A stretch of DNA of 64,000 bases from Cristatella mucedo (GCA_009760855.2 WPIO01000288.1:1-64000); one strand, 5' to 3'; counted from the stretch's first letter, positions 43,093 to 55,186 are shown. Made by a program: numbers and translations. The notes: generated by a model from the sequence alone, not told the origin.

Positions 43093-46051
43093 CACGCTCT
43101 CCCTCATGCGTCGCTGTGAATCTCTCCAACTTAGTCGTCATCAGGCCTGTTATAAGTCTGTCGCCCCGACTTAACGCTTGCCTTAGGATTCATCGCTCAA
43201 TGTGCAATAGACCTCTGGTATTAAGCGACCTTATTTCTGAAAATGGTCTGGACCTGCTCGCCCTAACTGAGACTTAATAATAATAATAATAATAATAATT
43301 CGCTTGATAAAGCGCCCGACTTAGCTTAAATCGATAAACTGTCCAACGATTAGGATGCTACCCGGACTGTTTTCTCATTCTTTCACACCCCTACACCAAT
43401 CAAAACAGGAGTTGGAGTTTCTATAAACGTATGCTCGAAATTCAACTTAAAGCCATTTGCAGTACCCTCAAAGCTGTCATTTGAATAGAGTGTCATGGTC
43501 CGAAAACCGAAAACAGGCTCCCATTTTGGTAGTAGCCTATTGCCCACCAGATACCAAATAATCCTTTATCTCAGATTTCTGCGATCTCATTTTGATTCTG
43601 TATGCAAGAAATCGATCCTTCCTCGTTACGGGTGATTTCAACGTACACTTTGAAAACTTATCTGTCAATTCCAGTGCTGAAATTCGTGCATTGACTGACT
43701 CATTGTCTGTTGTTGCTCATGTGCACGGCTATACTCACATCAAGGGTCACACACTCGACCAAATTTTCTCATACAACTGCTCTCTGCCATCACAAATTAT
43801 TGCGAAGCACTGCTTATCTGACCTTATGCAGATCTCATTCAGTCTACAGTGTGTGCCAGCCTCCTCCTACTCCAAAATCACATGTGAATTGTGAAACATC
43901 ACGACCATTGACATCGATGCTGACATTTGAGAATATCTGCCTCTACTCTCCTGCTTAGTCACCCCTCCAATCTGTTATCATTGGTAGATAGCTGAGACGC
44001 GACACAAGCTAACGAGCTCGATGAGTCACTACCTCTGACTAAGCCCACTGTGAGATCCAGCCCAGAGGGCCTATGGTTTACCACAAACAGTAAATTAGCT
44101 AGGTCTACTAAGCACAAGCTTGAAAAAGAAAACAAAAGATCAGAACTGACTGTCTATCGACAGGCATACGAGGACTACTGTAGGTCGTAAAAATTGATCC
44201 TAGCAAAGGTAAAGTCTAGCTTCTAAAGCAACATTTCTGAATCATTGATGCACAATCCAAAAAAGCTGATGTCGACGATCAACCATCTCCTCAACCACTC
44301 CCAGATTAGCTCCTTACCATAAGATCCTTGTGATGATCTGACCGGTTGCTTCTCTCAACGTTTTTTCCAGATGATAGATAAAATCAGGGAGTCCATCCCT
44401 GCGATGGAAGCATACCCCTAGAATGCCGTCCCTCGTTTCCTGGCTGCATCTGAATGTCTACATTCAAGTAGGTCACCAGTGGTCTCGTCTTTGAGTTCAT
44501 ATCTCAATTAAAGTCGAGAACAAGTCCTTTGAACCTCATTCCCAATTTCCTACTCCTACGTTGCATTGATCTGGTGCTTCCATGCAAACTAACATCATTA
44601 CTTTGTCATTAGCCCCAGGTAATGTCCCAGGACCTTCCAAAAAAGCTGTTGTCTAGCCATTTCTCAGAAAGCTACACTCGACAAAGAGAACTTGAGCAAC
44701 TACCAACCAGTATACCACCTACCACTTGTATCTAAGACACTGGAACGAGTCGTGGCAGACCTTCCGACCTTATATATTGAAACTTCCAACCTTGCTAGTT
44801 AGATCCAGTCTGGCTTTAGAGCTAATCACTCTACAGAGTCAACATTGCTATGGCGTACAACGACCTACTAAATAATGCAGACATGGGTAGAGTTTATCTG
44901 CTTGTTTTGCTCAATCTTCCGGCAGCTTTTGATACAATCGATCCTTAATTTCTCCTAGAGCACCTCTCATCTCGCCTGGGCACCACTGGAACTGCTCTGC
45001 AATAGCACAGGTCCTATCTCAGTGGGAGACTCCAGAGTATTGACGTGAATGGACAAAGATCATTCGAGGTGCCTCTGAACTATGGCGTACCTCAGGGCTC
45101 TGTGCTAGGTCCGGTTCTTTGCACGGTTTATACTCTCTCTCTCTTGCTGGCGTGATTGACAGGCACAATCTAGGCTTTCACTTCTCTGCGGATGACACTC
45201 AGCTGCACCATTGATTTGATCTCTCCCAGCCTTCAAGCACCTAGAATTCTCTCAACTCCCTTGCTGCTAGCATTGATGATATCCGCACATGGATGGCAGC
45301 AAATTTTCTTGAATCAAGTTATAATGAAACTAACTTCCTATTTATGGGCGAACCAAGTTTGATTCAGAAATTAGAAAGTATCATGCTTAAAATTGGCTCT
45401 GCTAGCATATCATCTCTTGAATCTGCACACAGTCCTCGTGTCACGTTCCAAGCGACCTCTTGTTAGACGACCACATTAGCTTCACTGTCAAGTCGGCCTA
45501 CTTTAAGCGACATAACATTGCTAAAATTCAGGCGTGTATAGATAAGGATACCGCATCTAAATTACACCATGCATTTGTGGCATCCCGTCTTGATTTCTGT
45601 AACTCACTGCTTGCTGGCGTATGGACACGTGTAATCAGGCGCTTACAACTTGTTAAGCGCTCTGCAGCTAGGCTTGCCTGTCGTGAGCCTGAAAATTGCC
45701 ACATCACACCACTCTCGCCAACCTACACTGTTTACCAGTCAAGCAATCGATCGACTTTATAGTTTTGTCGCTCACTATAAGGCTCCTCCATTCTGTGGCT
45801 CCAGCCTATCCGTCAGATCTACTCCCCCACCAGGCAAAGTGTCCTACCAACTGCTTTTTGGAGCCTAACTGTTGACTAATACCTCGTAAAAACCTCAAAT
45901 CCTTTGGAGACCATGCATTTAGTTCGTATGCTCCCACGGCCTGGAACTCATTCCAGCATCGAGTCACGACATCCCCTGATTTCTCCACATCTAAAATGAA
46001 CTTAAGCTGCACCTATTTATGACAGCATTTAGTGGGTCCCTGTGGTTTAGT
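43093..46051 (+). mobile_element. LINE family B, longest copy (endonuclease through 3' UTR), dead
   Basis: Order on the plus strand: an early endonuclease block resembling NVRSMCNRPLVLSDLISENG ...LLALTET (43190-43275, frame-broken); a short foreign B tail (43276-43365); more endonuclease with the diagnostic LVTGDFNVHFENLS (about 43620-43660), GHTLDQIFS and the SDH position mutated to SDL; the linker region (44050-44500); RT with [13 protein letters not shown] (about 45090-45120), a degraded catalytic box (SADDTQLHH at about 45185); and the C-terminal blocks, ending at about 46050. Multiple frameshifts and stops throughout. This copy shows that B, like A, encodes an endonuclease and an RT. Confidence 0.88.
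43276..43365 (-). mobile_element. LINE family B tail inserted into a B endonuclease region
   Basis: GAGACTTAATAATAATAATAAT followed by TTCGCTTGATAAAGCGCCCG is the reverse-complement B terminus (about 45 bases) sitting inside plus-strand endonuclease sequence. The exact right edge is unclear. Confidence 0.6.
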
Positions 46052-46838
46052 CAAACATGCCTATTTTCAGCTTCATATTATTTTTAAAATTCGGGCTTGT
46101 TAGGCTATGGATACCACATCTAAGTTGGTCCATGCATTTTTGACTTCCCGTCTTGACTTCTTTAACTTTCTTGCTGGCCTACTGGCATGCACAATCAGGA
46201 GATTAGAGCTGCCGCAAAACTCTGAAGCTATGCTTGTTTCTCGTGAGCTTCGAAGTTGCCACATTACTCCACTGCTCGCCGGACTGCACTGGCTACCAGT
46301 CAAGCAACTGATTTACTTCAAGGTTTTGTCGCTCACTTTTAGGTCACTTCATTCATTGGCTCCAGCCTATCTCTCAGATCTAGTCCTCCATCAGGCCAAG
46401 CATCGTACCACCCACTTTTTGGAATTGAACAGTCTAAAAATACCCCGTATAAACCTCAAATCCTTTGGAGACCGTGCATTTAGTTCGTATGCTCCCAAAG
46501 CCTGGAACTCCCTCCCGACCTGCGTCAGAACATCTCCTGAAGTGACCACATTTAACAAGAACTTAAAAACACACCTATTTAGGACAGCATGTAGTGGGTC
46601 CCTGTGATTTGTCCTTGATATGCTTATGCGTGCTGACACTGTGCATGCTGCCACTAACCACATTTGCATGCTGACCCTGTGCATGCCACCCCAAACTATG
46701 TTATTCATTTTGTTTGTTTATCAAGCATGATTTTACTCACCGTTCAATTGCATTTCCCTTTACAGCAAATATAAAGCACCTAGAAAGAGATTAGGTTCTC
46801 CGAGGTTGCTTCATCAAGTGCATTACAATTATTATTAT
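46052..46838 (+). mobile_element. LINE family B, intact 3' third
   Basis: Starts at TTTTCAGCTTCATATTATTT, then an open frame 46107-46607 of 166 codons: MDTTSKLVHAFLTSRLDFFN, RRLELPQNSEAMLVSRELRS, CHITPLLAGLHWLPVKQLI, SLTFRSLHSLAPAYLSDLV, YAPKAWNSLPTCVRTS, ending LKTHLFRTACSGSL. The complete 3' UTR and tail GTTGCTTCATCAAGTGCATT follow, with (ATT)n. One of the best preserved B 3' ends. Confidence 0.92.
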
Positions 46839-46844
46839 TGTTAT

Positions 46845-47440
46845 TCGTTCTTTATGTGCTTATGTGTGCTGACACTGTGCATGCTGCCACAGTCGTTTGG
46901 TTCCCACGGCAATCCGAACACTGGCACATGACCAACACCAATAGCTTATTTTAAGACGCATGGAGCCGAGGGACCCACGGTTCCCTTTGCCTTCTTCTTT
47001 CACTGGTCTCTCAGCTCCTCTAGCATGGCTGTCCCCTGGCCGACCCAGATGATTTATCTGATGCAGACCACAGCTGTGTATCTGCCGAAACTGATGATGA
47101 ATCCACCATCTGTTCACCAGTGGGTTACAGGCCTGTGTCCATGCCACATCACAGGTGGACCACAGCTGTGCATTGGCCACTCTCGGTGATGCTGAAAACA
47201 GCGGTTCACCAGTGGTTTAGCAGCCGAGCAGTACCGGCCTGCATGCAATGGAACTACACCAACTAGCCATTCTTGCATGCTGACCCTGTGCACGTCACCC
47301 GTAACAGTGTTATTCATGTTATTTATAAGGAATAATCTTATTCGCCATTCAATCGCGTTTCTCTTTGCAGCCAATATAAAGCGCATAGAAACTGACTGAG
47401 TTCTCTGACGGTGCTTCATCAAGTGTATGATTATTATTAT
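46845..47440 (+). mobile_element. LINE family B 3' UTR split by an unknown insert
   Basis: TTATGTGCTTATGTGTGCTG, ACACTGTGCATGCTGCCAC ends at 46893, and the same UTR resumes at about 47259 with TTCTTGCATGCTGACCCTGT, running to the GCTTCATCAAGTGTATGATT tail. Confidence 0.75.
46894..47258. repeat. ~365-base unknown insert with two 92-base repeats
   Basis: Interrupts the B 3' UTR. It contains two degenerate tandem units starting GACCACAGCTGTG at 47066 and 47158 (period 92), both with TTCACCAGTGG and a GGCCTG end. GC-richer than its surroundings. Not recognised. Confidence 0.55.
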
Positions 47441-47940
47441 GCACATCGGCCACAAGACGAAATAAGTCGGTGAATGCACAAAATTCAGTGCTGAAGGCGT
47501 CCGATAAGTTATCAAAGTGAATGTTGAATACGCTCATAGCGAGAAAGGATCGATTTCGCACTCACAGAATCAAAATTAGATCGGAGAAATCTGAGATGTA
47601 GGAGGAATTGGTACCCGGTAGGCAATTGACGGCTGCAAAAATCGGTAGCTTGTTGTCTCGCGAAATCAAGACAATAGATTTGAAAGACTGCTTCGAGCGT
47701 AGTGCAAATGGCTTGTGAGGGAACGTGCTGAGAGATTTGCGACAAGAATTGGAATACCAAACGAAAGGGTACTCTGCTTGCTGTTCCAACTAAAGGAGCG
47801 ACCTCTATCCTGGTGGCCCGGCCATGGCGTAAGCTCAGGGGCGCTTTTTTGTTTACGCATAATTCACGAATCTTATCCAGAACAGTAACATCTATTAATG
47901 CATTTAAACTTCCATAACGAAGCAATAATAGGTATGTATG
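47441..47940 (-). mobile_element. LINE family B, endonuclease fragment
   Basis: Minus-strand frames (47925-47512, 47789-47562, 47561-47349) encode endonuclease pieces: a FKSIVLIS...PIFAAVNCLPG stretch, then MRNRSFLAMSVFNIHFDNLS, in which the usual GDFN is altered to SVFN, a loss of the catalytic Asp. A second B region broken by frameshifts, with no RT attached. Confidence 0.75.
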
Positions 47941-48109
47941 GTCGTAAAAGACATCAAAGTTACCAGCCGCTGGAGTAGGTAATACCCCCCTTAGGAGGGG
48001 AGACCTAACATCCCGGAGCTATAAGCGTTTAGATGTCGATATGCATATCATGTCTAATGAGCTATGGTCAAGCAACAAACAGAACAAGTTTTAAACAGGT
48101 TTTATATGC

Positions 48110-48195
48110 AGCATCTATAAAGTGCATAAAGAGAGATTTAGTTCTCCGAAGGTGCTATACAAATGTGTTACTAATATTACTATTAAGTCTATGCA
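48110..48195 (+). mobile_element. LINE family B, decayed 3' tail
   Basis: ATCTATAAAGTGCATAAAGAG, ATTTAGTTCTCCGAAGGTGC and ACTATTAAG show the terminal signature with about a quarter of positions changed. Confidence 0.5.
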
Positions 48196-48282
48196 TTAGA
48201 GAAATAAATTAACCGTAATACATCCAAATATATTAGATTTTTCTCTTGGCTGCAAAATCATAAGTTGTGGAAAACTACTTAC

Positions 48283-48561
48283 GATTGACCGATATTTGCT
48301 TTCTTGTACTTGCAGAAGGTAATGGGTGGTTAGTTGCCGTGCAAGTTACTATCGCTAGATGAAGATCCGATGAAATATTCATTGAGAGTGATGCTATTTC
48401 CTTTCCTATCGCACCATAGTGCAAATTGAACCGATTGATAAATACAGAGAGGCTGAGCTCGGCTGGAGGACGACCGTTAAACGCTGAGCAGTTGATGTAG
48501 GCAGTATCGTCTTCGTCGTAAACGAGACGATTAAGCAGGATTATTGGCACATCCGGGGGAA
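48283..48561 (-). CDS. Exon: second Ig-like domain
   Basis: The minus-strand acceptor CTTTTGTAG ends at 48562 and the donor AATC|GTAAGT is at 48283/48282. The 279 bases (93 codons) are phase 1 at both ends. The domain has Cys about 24 (YINCSAF) and Cys about 73 (VTCTATN) with 48 residues between. The Trp normally present after the first Cys is missing (AELSLSVF stands there), and the usual Tyr two residues before the second Cys is replaced (AIVTC). N-glycosylation sites NCS and NIS are present. Open throughout. Sitting between the V-like exon and the TM exon, it is the middle domain. Confidence 0.83.
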
Positions 48562-49317
48562 CTACAAAAGTACTGTATAGTAAGTAATCACAAGTTAATT
48601 AAAGAGCTTGTGTGAAATGTCATGTATTCATTCAGTAATTTTCATGATGCATTTTTAGAGCACTGATGTTAAACTTGGTTGTTATGATTGCATTATCCAA
48701 AGCCCTAGGAGGTGAAAGAGATAGCGTATCTTCCCTAAAACAAGGGTTAATATATGTGGAATCAATAGCTGCAGTATCCTTATTGTAACCATCCCTGAAG
48801 TTCCTGTAGCGCCAAATTAGTAAAAATCAAAAAGGCTGAAGCTATCAAGCAAAGTAAGAATAATCGTATGTTTTCAAGCTAAAATTATTCGGAACAAGAG
48901 TTCATTGTAATTTTAAAAGCCTTTTTAATGACATTCAAAAGTTAGCTAGTGGGAGTTAATCGTGAATAATTCTATAGGTCATTGAAACAATTTAAATTCT
49001 TCAATCCTGAATTGTTGTGCTAGAAATGCTTGCTGCCTAATATTTGCTGATTGAAGAATCGGCTGCTTTCAATATTTTTGCTAATGCAAGGGTTGCCTCA
49101 ATGTAAAGTAGGAAGTAATTGTTTGCCGATCACAGTGAACTCACATTGTGCTTACTCCGGTTTTACAGATTCAGGCTTTCTTCAAGAAAAAAATACCTTT
49201 TCGGATCGTTTTTTAAGTTCAGAAGGCATAATATTTTCTCTGCTAATTACATTTTAGGTAGACAAACTTGCGTATTGACTTCATCGTATCCCAAACGACC
49301 ATCCCTAGTTTTTAATT
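48562..49317. other. Intron sequence, no element recognised
   Basis: About 750 bases. Two overlapping plus-strand frames (49051-49257 and 49119-49376) have no domain I recognise. Confidence 0.45.
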
Positions 49318-50540
49318 ACAATAATATTAGTAGTGCAAATAATAAAGCGCCCTTAGAGAACTCAATCTCTTTCTAGGCGCTTAACATTTGCTGCAAAGGG
49401 AAACACGATTTAATGATGAATGACATCATGCTTGATAAACAACGTGAATAACATGGTTAGGGGTGACATGCACAGGTTCAGTATGCAAACGTGGTTAGTT
49501 AGATCATGCACAGTGTCAACACCCGTAAGCATAGGAAGGACGAATCACAGGGACGCACTAAATGCTGTCCTAAATAGGTGTTTTGAAGTTCTTTTTAAAT
49601 CTGGTCAACTAAGGGGATGGTGTAAAGCAAGTCAGGAGTTAGTTCTTGGCTTTTGGAGGATGCGAACTAAATGCACGGTCTCCAAAGGATTTGAGGTTTG
49701 TACGAGGTATTGGTAAAGTGTTAGATTCGGAAAAGCAGGCGGTACGACGCTTGGCCCGGTGAGAGAGTAGGTCTGTGAAATACTCTGTAGACAAAGAATT
49801 AAGCGACCTAAAAGTAAGCGACAGAACGTTGAAGTCTAACCTTTGCTTGACTGGGAGCCAGTGTAGGTTGGGAAGAAGCGGTGTGATGTGGCAACTGAGA
49901 CGCTCACGACAGACAAGCCTAGCTGCAGAGTTTTGCACCAGCTCTAAGCCTCTGATTGTACATGCCAGATGGCCCGCAAAAAAGTTAAAGAAGTCATGAC
50001 GGGTTGTCACAAATGTATGGACCAACTTAGACGTGGTATTCTCATCTAAAGAAGCCTGAATTTTAGCAATGTCATGTAGCTGAAAATAGGCGGACTATAT
50101 TGTGGAACTTATGTCATCGTGCAACGAGAGGTCACTTTGGAACATGCCACCTAGATTTTGAACTGATTCAACAGGATATATGCTGGCAGAGCTAAGTTTG
50201 AGCTTCAGCCTTTCCTTTTTTCTGAATCACACAGGCTTTGCACATAACCAGTAAGTTAGTTTTGTCATCGTTTAATTTTAGAAAATTTGCTGCCATCCAT
50301 GTGCGGATGTCATCAATACATGCAGCAAGGGAGTTGAGAGAATTCGAGGTACTCGATGGCTGGGAGGCGTAAAAGCAAAGGTACTACTGAGTGTCATCCG
50401 CATAGAAGTGAAAGCCTAGATTGTGCTTGGAAATCACATCAGCAAGAGGGAGAGTAAAAACCGTGAAAAGAACCGGACCTAGCACGGAGCCGGGAGTTAC
50501 CACATACTACAGAGGTACCTCAGCTGATTTTTTTTTATAT
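49318..50540 (-). mobile_element. LINE family B, 1.2 kb copy
   Basis: Tail and terminus AATAATAAAGCGCCCTTAGA, 3' UTR, then on the minus strand an open piece of 128 codons (50025-49639: RLVCRERLSCHITPLLPNLH, SLTFRSLNSLSTEYFTDLL), the MAANFLKLNDDKTN block and the palm with an eroded GVPQGS / YADDTQ. 5'-truncated at about 50540. Confidence 0.88.
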
Positions 50541-52400
50541 CAGCACTCCTTAAGCGTTTCTTTATTCGTGGTATGACTTCCTTTCCTGACCTAGTGACTC
50601 AGTCATACATATCACTTCCTTTTTGTGACCTTGCAATTAACTCCTTTCTAGCTTGTGGGGTATAGAACTTTATTCTTTATCATGAGGTCCCCCACATAGT
50701 CTTTATTAGCTGAAAGCCAATCAGACTACGTTGCTGTTGAGCTTAAAAGGCCGTTAAAGGCCAATTGACAATATTTTTTCAAATCGGACAAAATGACTTC
50801 ATTTGAAACTAGACAGTGAACGTCAGCCGTTTAGTCTCACGGAGAAATCAGCTGAGATAACAGGGGTGTGGAATTAGTGATTCAGAGTTGGCTAAAAGAA
50901 AAGAGATGTCGTCGCCAGAGAAATTTAGATGGTAATCGTCATTCTACAATTTCCTCAAGAAAAAGTTGTGTCTCCCAACCTAGGGTTTGTTCGAATGAAT
51001 AAAAAACACGACCATGTATTGGTTTGAGATAAACTGCGACACGAAGAGGCTGAACAAGTTATAGCATTTTAGCTAGTTATTAAGGACCCAATACATGACA
51101 TGTTTGTGGGGCGGGTACACAATTTTTATTGGTATACAATAATCATCTGGAAGCCATCAGAGTTTGTTTCGAAATAAGGCGCACAGTTAAATTTTTTTAA
51201 ATAAAGGTTTTAAATATGGTTTTCATTAAGTGTGCGTTGTACCTTTTTGGATAAATCTTGCAAGTCAATAGCGATTAGGCTACCCTGAAAGTGTAATGCT
51301 TGTTATCATAGAGCATGCTACCACAAACCATTCGAATATACATCCTTCGCAGAATATGTAATGTTCCTACAAATGGGTTAATTTCTTCGAGGGTGCTATC
51401 TAACGTGCTAAGAATCTATCGTAGCCAAATATGTTTAAAAAATATAAACTGAACAGAAGCAGCAGGCTTCAAATTGTTTTAGTTTGCCTAAGTAACGAAG
51501 TCACAAATCCTGGGCATAGATTGAGCGTATTTCCGAGCAATGAAGGCAGTCCTATAAAAACTTGACACAATTAGGTGTTCATGAAAAATATCATCTGAAT
51601 TTCCTGGGAGAAAAGCTTGTCGGTAAGTTTGTGGCATGCCTTGAAAAGCCGCTGGGTTGTAAAATAATTAAATGTAGGCAATTTCATAATTCCACGACCG
51701 ACTCTCAGCTCATTAAATATACATTTTATCATCCATCCTATGATTTTAGTGGTTTGAATGAAAAAAGCCATGTGTGACAGCATTATGACCGATACCTCAA
51801 GCTTGCAGGACTTTCCTTGGAGAATAGATTTAAATAATCTGCAGCAAAGCAAGGAAAAGATCCAAAACTCTACCGAACCAAGCTTGAATAATCCAAACAT
51901 CCGATGAATGAGGCTTAACCATAATTTTAAATGTTTCGACACAATCTTGTTCGGTTCTATTTAGTAAAGCTTCATAAGCCATTCCAATCCCAGTACTAAA
52001 TTGTTAGACAAGACATTGCGATGAATATTATTGCATCCGATGGATCAAGAAATAGCAAGAAATTGGCGTACCTATAAATATCAATTCGAAAAAATTAATT
52101 TGATAATGAAAAAACGAAAAGTATTGTCCCGTGAGATTCTACAGAAATTGTCAACATTTTCTATTAATAATTGGCATACAATCTGCTTAGTCATAGCATT
52201 TTTCGAAAATCCTTAATAGAAACTAAAAGTGGCAGTCTGCGTGATAATTTCCAGGGAATTAATCAAATCCAGGCTTTTTAAGTATCCTTCGGACAATGGC
52301 AGATTTGACTTTAACTGGAACAATCCTTTATTAAATCCTTCATAAAGTCTGTGAGCTACGGCTAGGTTTAGTTTTTCTCCCACAATAAACTAAAAAAGGA
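50541..52400. other. Intron sequence, no element recognised
   Basis: About 1.86 kb. A 123-codon minus-strand frame (51942-51571) is Lys/Phe/Leu-rich without a recognisable domain and looks like chance AT-rich frame. A possible very decayed B tail lies near 51340-51410. Confidence 0.45.
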
Positions 52401-52404
52401 TGGA

Positions 52405-52492
52405 GTAGGTTTGCAGCAAACTTAAAGCGCTTAGAAAGAGATTGAGTTCTTTGAGAACGCTTTATCAAGTGCATTAATATTAGTGTTATTAG
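52405..52492 (+). mobile_element. LINE family B, 3'-tail-only copy
   Basis: TTTGCAGCAAACTTAAAGCG, CTTAGAAAGAGATTGAGTTC, GCTTTATCAAGTGCATTAAT. Confidence 0.85.
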
Positions 52493-52687
52493 GTTAGAAT
52501 TCTTCCAGTACAGCGTGAGTTTTAAAAGTCCCACTTATCTTACTATTACATCCATTGAAGCCTTGGAAATATTCGTTGGAGATTGCAGGTAGCGATTTAA
52601 TGCGAGTAGCTTGTGGAGGAGGTCATATGGAGACAATAATATGAGCTCACTATAACGTTTAGTTTCTAATAATGTAACAATAAATTC

Positions 52688-52880
52688 ACATAGCGCCTTC
52701 CAACAACATAGCATCTTTCTACGCCCTTTAATCCTCTGAATAGGAAGCATGATAATATAGTTAGTGAGAGATACAGTGTGTCAGCTTGTCTACAGGTGTC
52801 AGTACAGTCAGCCCTGAAATGATAACTATGAAGGATTCAGCAAATGCTTTGAGGAAAATGTGCTTTTTAGCTACCCAATA
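52688..52880 (-). mobile_element. LINE family B, decayed 3' end
   Basis: AGCGCCTTCCAACAACATAG, TCTTTCTACGCCCTTTAA and later GATTCAGCAAATGCTTTGAG align with the reverse-complement B 3' UTR at low similarity. Confidence 0.5.
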
Positions 52881-53055
52881 ATTGTAGTTAGGAAAGGGAA
52901 TACTTCGACGCTATTCATGCACGATTTAGATGTTTCGAAGATATGCAAACTAAAAGTAGAATCTTCATTGGTTTCGAGGAACAGCCTAACGAAATAAATA
53001 ATAATGATAGGTGCCATATTTCTAATAAATCGAGAGGCTAAAGGAGTTGTAATGT

Positions 53056-53170
53056 AAGATATTGTAATGTATCTCTTTCTGTAACTCCGCAAAGCCACTA
53101 AGACTATGTGGGTGTTTGGCAGGAGATTCTCCTATAGTCCACTAAAAGTTTAGGCTTCTTTTGGTGGTTT
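53056..53170 (-). mobile_element. LINE family A, 3' end fragment
   Basis: TTGTAATGTATCTCTTTCTG, TAACTCCGCAAAGCCAC and TAGTCCACTAAAAGTTTAGG match the reverse complement of the A 3' UTR with its ACATT-type tail. Only about 110 bases remain. Confidence 0.7.
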
Positions 53171-54086
53171 GGCTCCTTAAGCTCCTTATATTGGCGGTTT
53201 GGACGAAGAATTAGAAATTACAAAGGCTATAGGAAATCACATTACCCTCAATAATGTTATTAGGCAGCAAGCGGTAGGCTAAACCCAATAATACGGCTTT
53301 TAAGCAATAATTACATTCAAAGTTGGTGCCTTCGTGCAAATCCTTCATATCGGCATCTTATATTGGTTGGTAGACAAGGTATAGAACTTAAATCCGCTGC
53401 AAGGCAGTTAAATTGCAGGTATCTCTCTTCGCCGTATCACCAGAAAATATCGGTTGATACTTTCTTTTAATATTTGAATGATTCAAACGTGTCTGTAGCC
53501 TACTAGGATTGAAGAAACAACGAATACAAGTAAATTCACTTCCCGAAAAATAAATTGTCAGTTATGTCGAGGATTTTACTGCCGTCTACTAATGGACGAC
53601 TCTACGAGTAAAGTTTATTGACATGACTTGCTGATTCTCTTGGTTCCCAGCTACAGTGCAAAGCTATGTAAAAAAGCAGGCTTGCTCATTGAAGGGAAAT
53701 CTTCAAATTATTTTTAACGGGAGCGTTGCGACAGATATAATTACAGTGAACTGGTTTAAAAGAGGTTGAATATAGTACGCAAAGAAACAGTGAAGCATTA
53801 AAGGGGTAAGTCAGCCAAATTATTGAAGGCGGAGAGATAAAAAAGTATTACAACCACATTAAAAGTTTGTTAGTAAATATCATTCAGTGATTGCCTAAGC
53901 CTCATAATTATACGAAATGGCGATTGGCCTGCTCAAATTCTGCTATCGTGACAGGGAGTCATGACATTGGAAGTGCACCTCTGAAGCTGCTTAGCACATG
54001 TTATTTCCAAATTACTTGCTCCTCAGAAACATACTGATTTATTCTTTTTTTTGAGCATGCTACCACGTAACAGATTCAGCTGCGAT
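53171..54086. other. Intron sequence, no element recognised
   Basis: About 900 bases with no frame or repeat recognised. Confidence 0.5.
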
Positions 54087-54087
54087 T

Positions 54088-54172
54088 CAGGTGCGCTTTT
54101 TTGTAGCAAATATGAAGCGCCTAGACGGAAATTGAGTTATCTGAGGGTGCTTTATTAAACGCATCATTGTTT
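54088..54172 (+). mobile_element. LINE family B, 3'-tail-only copy
   Basis: TTTTGTAGCAAATATGAAGC, GCCTAGACGGAAATTGAGTT, GGTGCTTTATTAAACGCATC, ending where family A sequence begins. Confidence 0.75.
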
Positions 54173-55186
54173 TTCACTCAAGCCGTCAAAATCTGCAGCA
54201 GCAACTGATAAACTGAATGCTTGCCTTGCCGAAATTCGATCCTGAATGTCGGAAAACGTCTTGAAACTACATGAAGATAAAACCAAAGTGCTACTCATTG
54301 GACACCCTAAGCACACGGCTGGGGTAAAAGGCTTTACTCTTCTAATAGGAGGAATTTTTGTGCGACCATCACCTCGTGCTCGAAATTTTGGTTTTGTTAT
54401 CAACAGCTGCCTCAATTTTAAAAGCTTCATTCAGATTACTGCATCAACAGAACGCCGTCACATCCGATCCTATCAAAGAATAGGAGCTTTCTTCCAAAGT
54501 GGCTTGCAAAACATTTAACTAGCTCCTTGGTTCAGCCTCGGCTTGATCACTGCAATTCCCTTTTGGCTGGTCTACCAAATAAAGCAACTAGGCCACTGCA
54601 GCTTACTATTAATATGGCTGCAAGGCTAGCTTTCGAGTGCCAGAGGTTTGAGCACGTGTCTTTATTGCTAAAAGAGCTAAGATGGATTCCGGTTGAGACA
54701 CGGATACAGAGTAGAATTCTTACGCTGATCCACAAGGCCCGCCACGGCGTGGCTACTTCGTACCTAGCTGAACTGATGCACCAGTTTCAGCGTCTTCGAA
54801 CCATCAGGTCATGTGTGGACAATAAATTAGCTGCTCCCTTCCTCGCTTAAGGACCGTTGGCGACAGAAGCTTTAGCTCTGCAATTCCTAGATGGTGGAAC
54901 TCGCTTCCAGAATTATTACGCAACGACAACTACTCTCCTACTGCCGACTATGGCTCATCCTTTTCAGCGGTCCTAAGCTGCTACTTCTATGCAAATCACT
55001 CATCTAAACCGCTCTCCTGACTGCTATATTTCCCACTTCCTTTGTTGCGTGAGACGATGTATGTTGGCTACCAAATGCATACCGAAAGCCGCATAGGCTT
55101 TGAGTGGGCTATAATAAACTGTCCTGCGTAACAACCACATAGTCTTTACGGCTTTGTGGAGTTACAGAAGCAGATACATTGCATTA
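54173..55186 (+). mobile_element. LINE family A, 1 kb 5'-truncated copy
   Basis: Starts just past the RT catalytic box (TCAAGCCGTCAAAATCTGCA) and carries the A C-terminus in two open pieces, 54246-54518 (LKLHEDKTKVLLIGHPKHTA) and 54527-54850 (RLDHCNSLLAGLPNKATRPL ... GVATSYLAELMHQFQRLR). The 3' UTR follows to GAAGCAGATACATTGCATTA. Moderately diverged from the young copies. Confidence 0.88.

Noticed and set aside
51571-51942. 123-codon minus frame as a possible exon of the receptor
   Set aside because: Sequence is low-complexity hydrophobic/basic with no Ig landmarks and no supporting splice sites.
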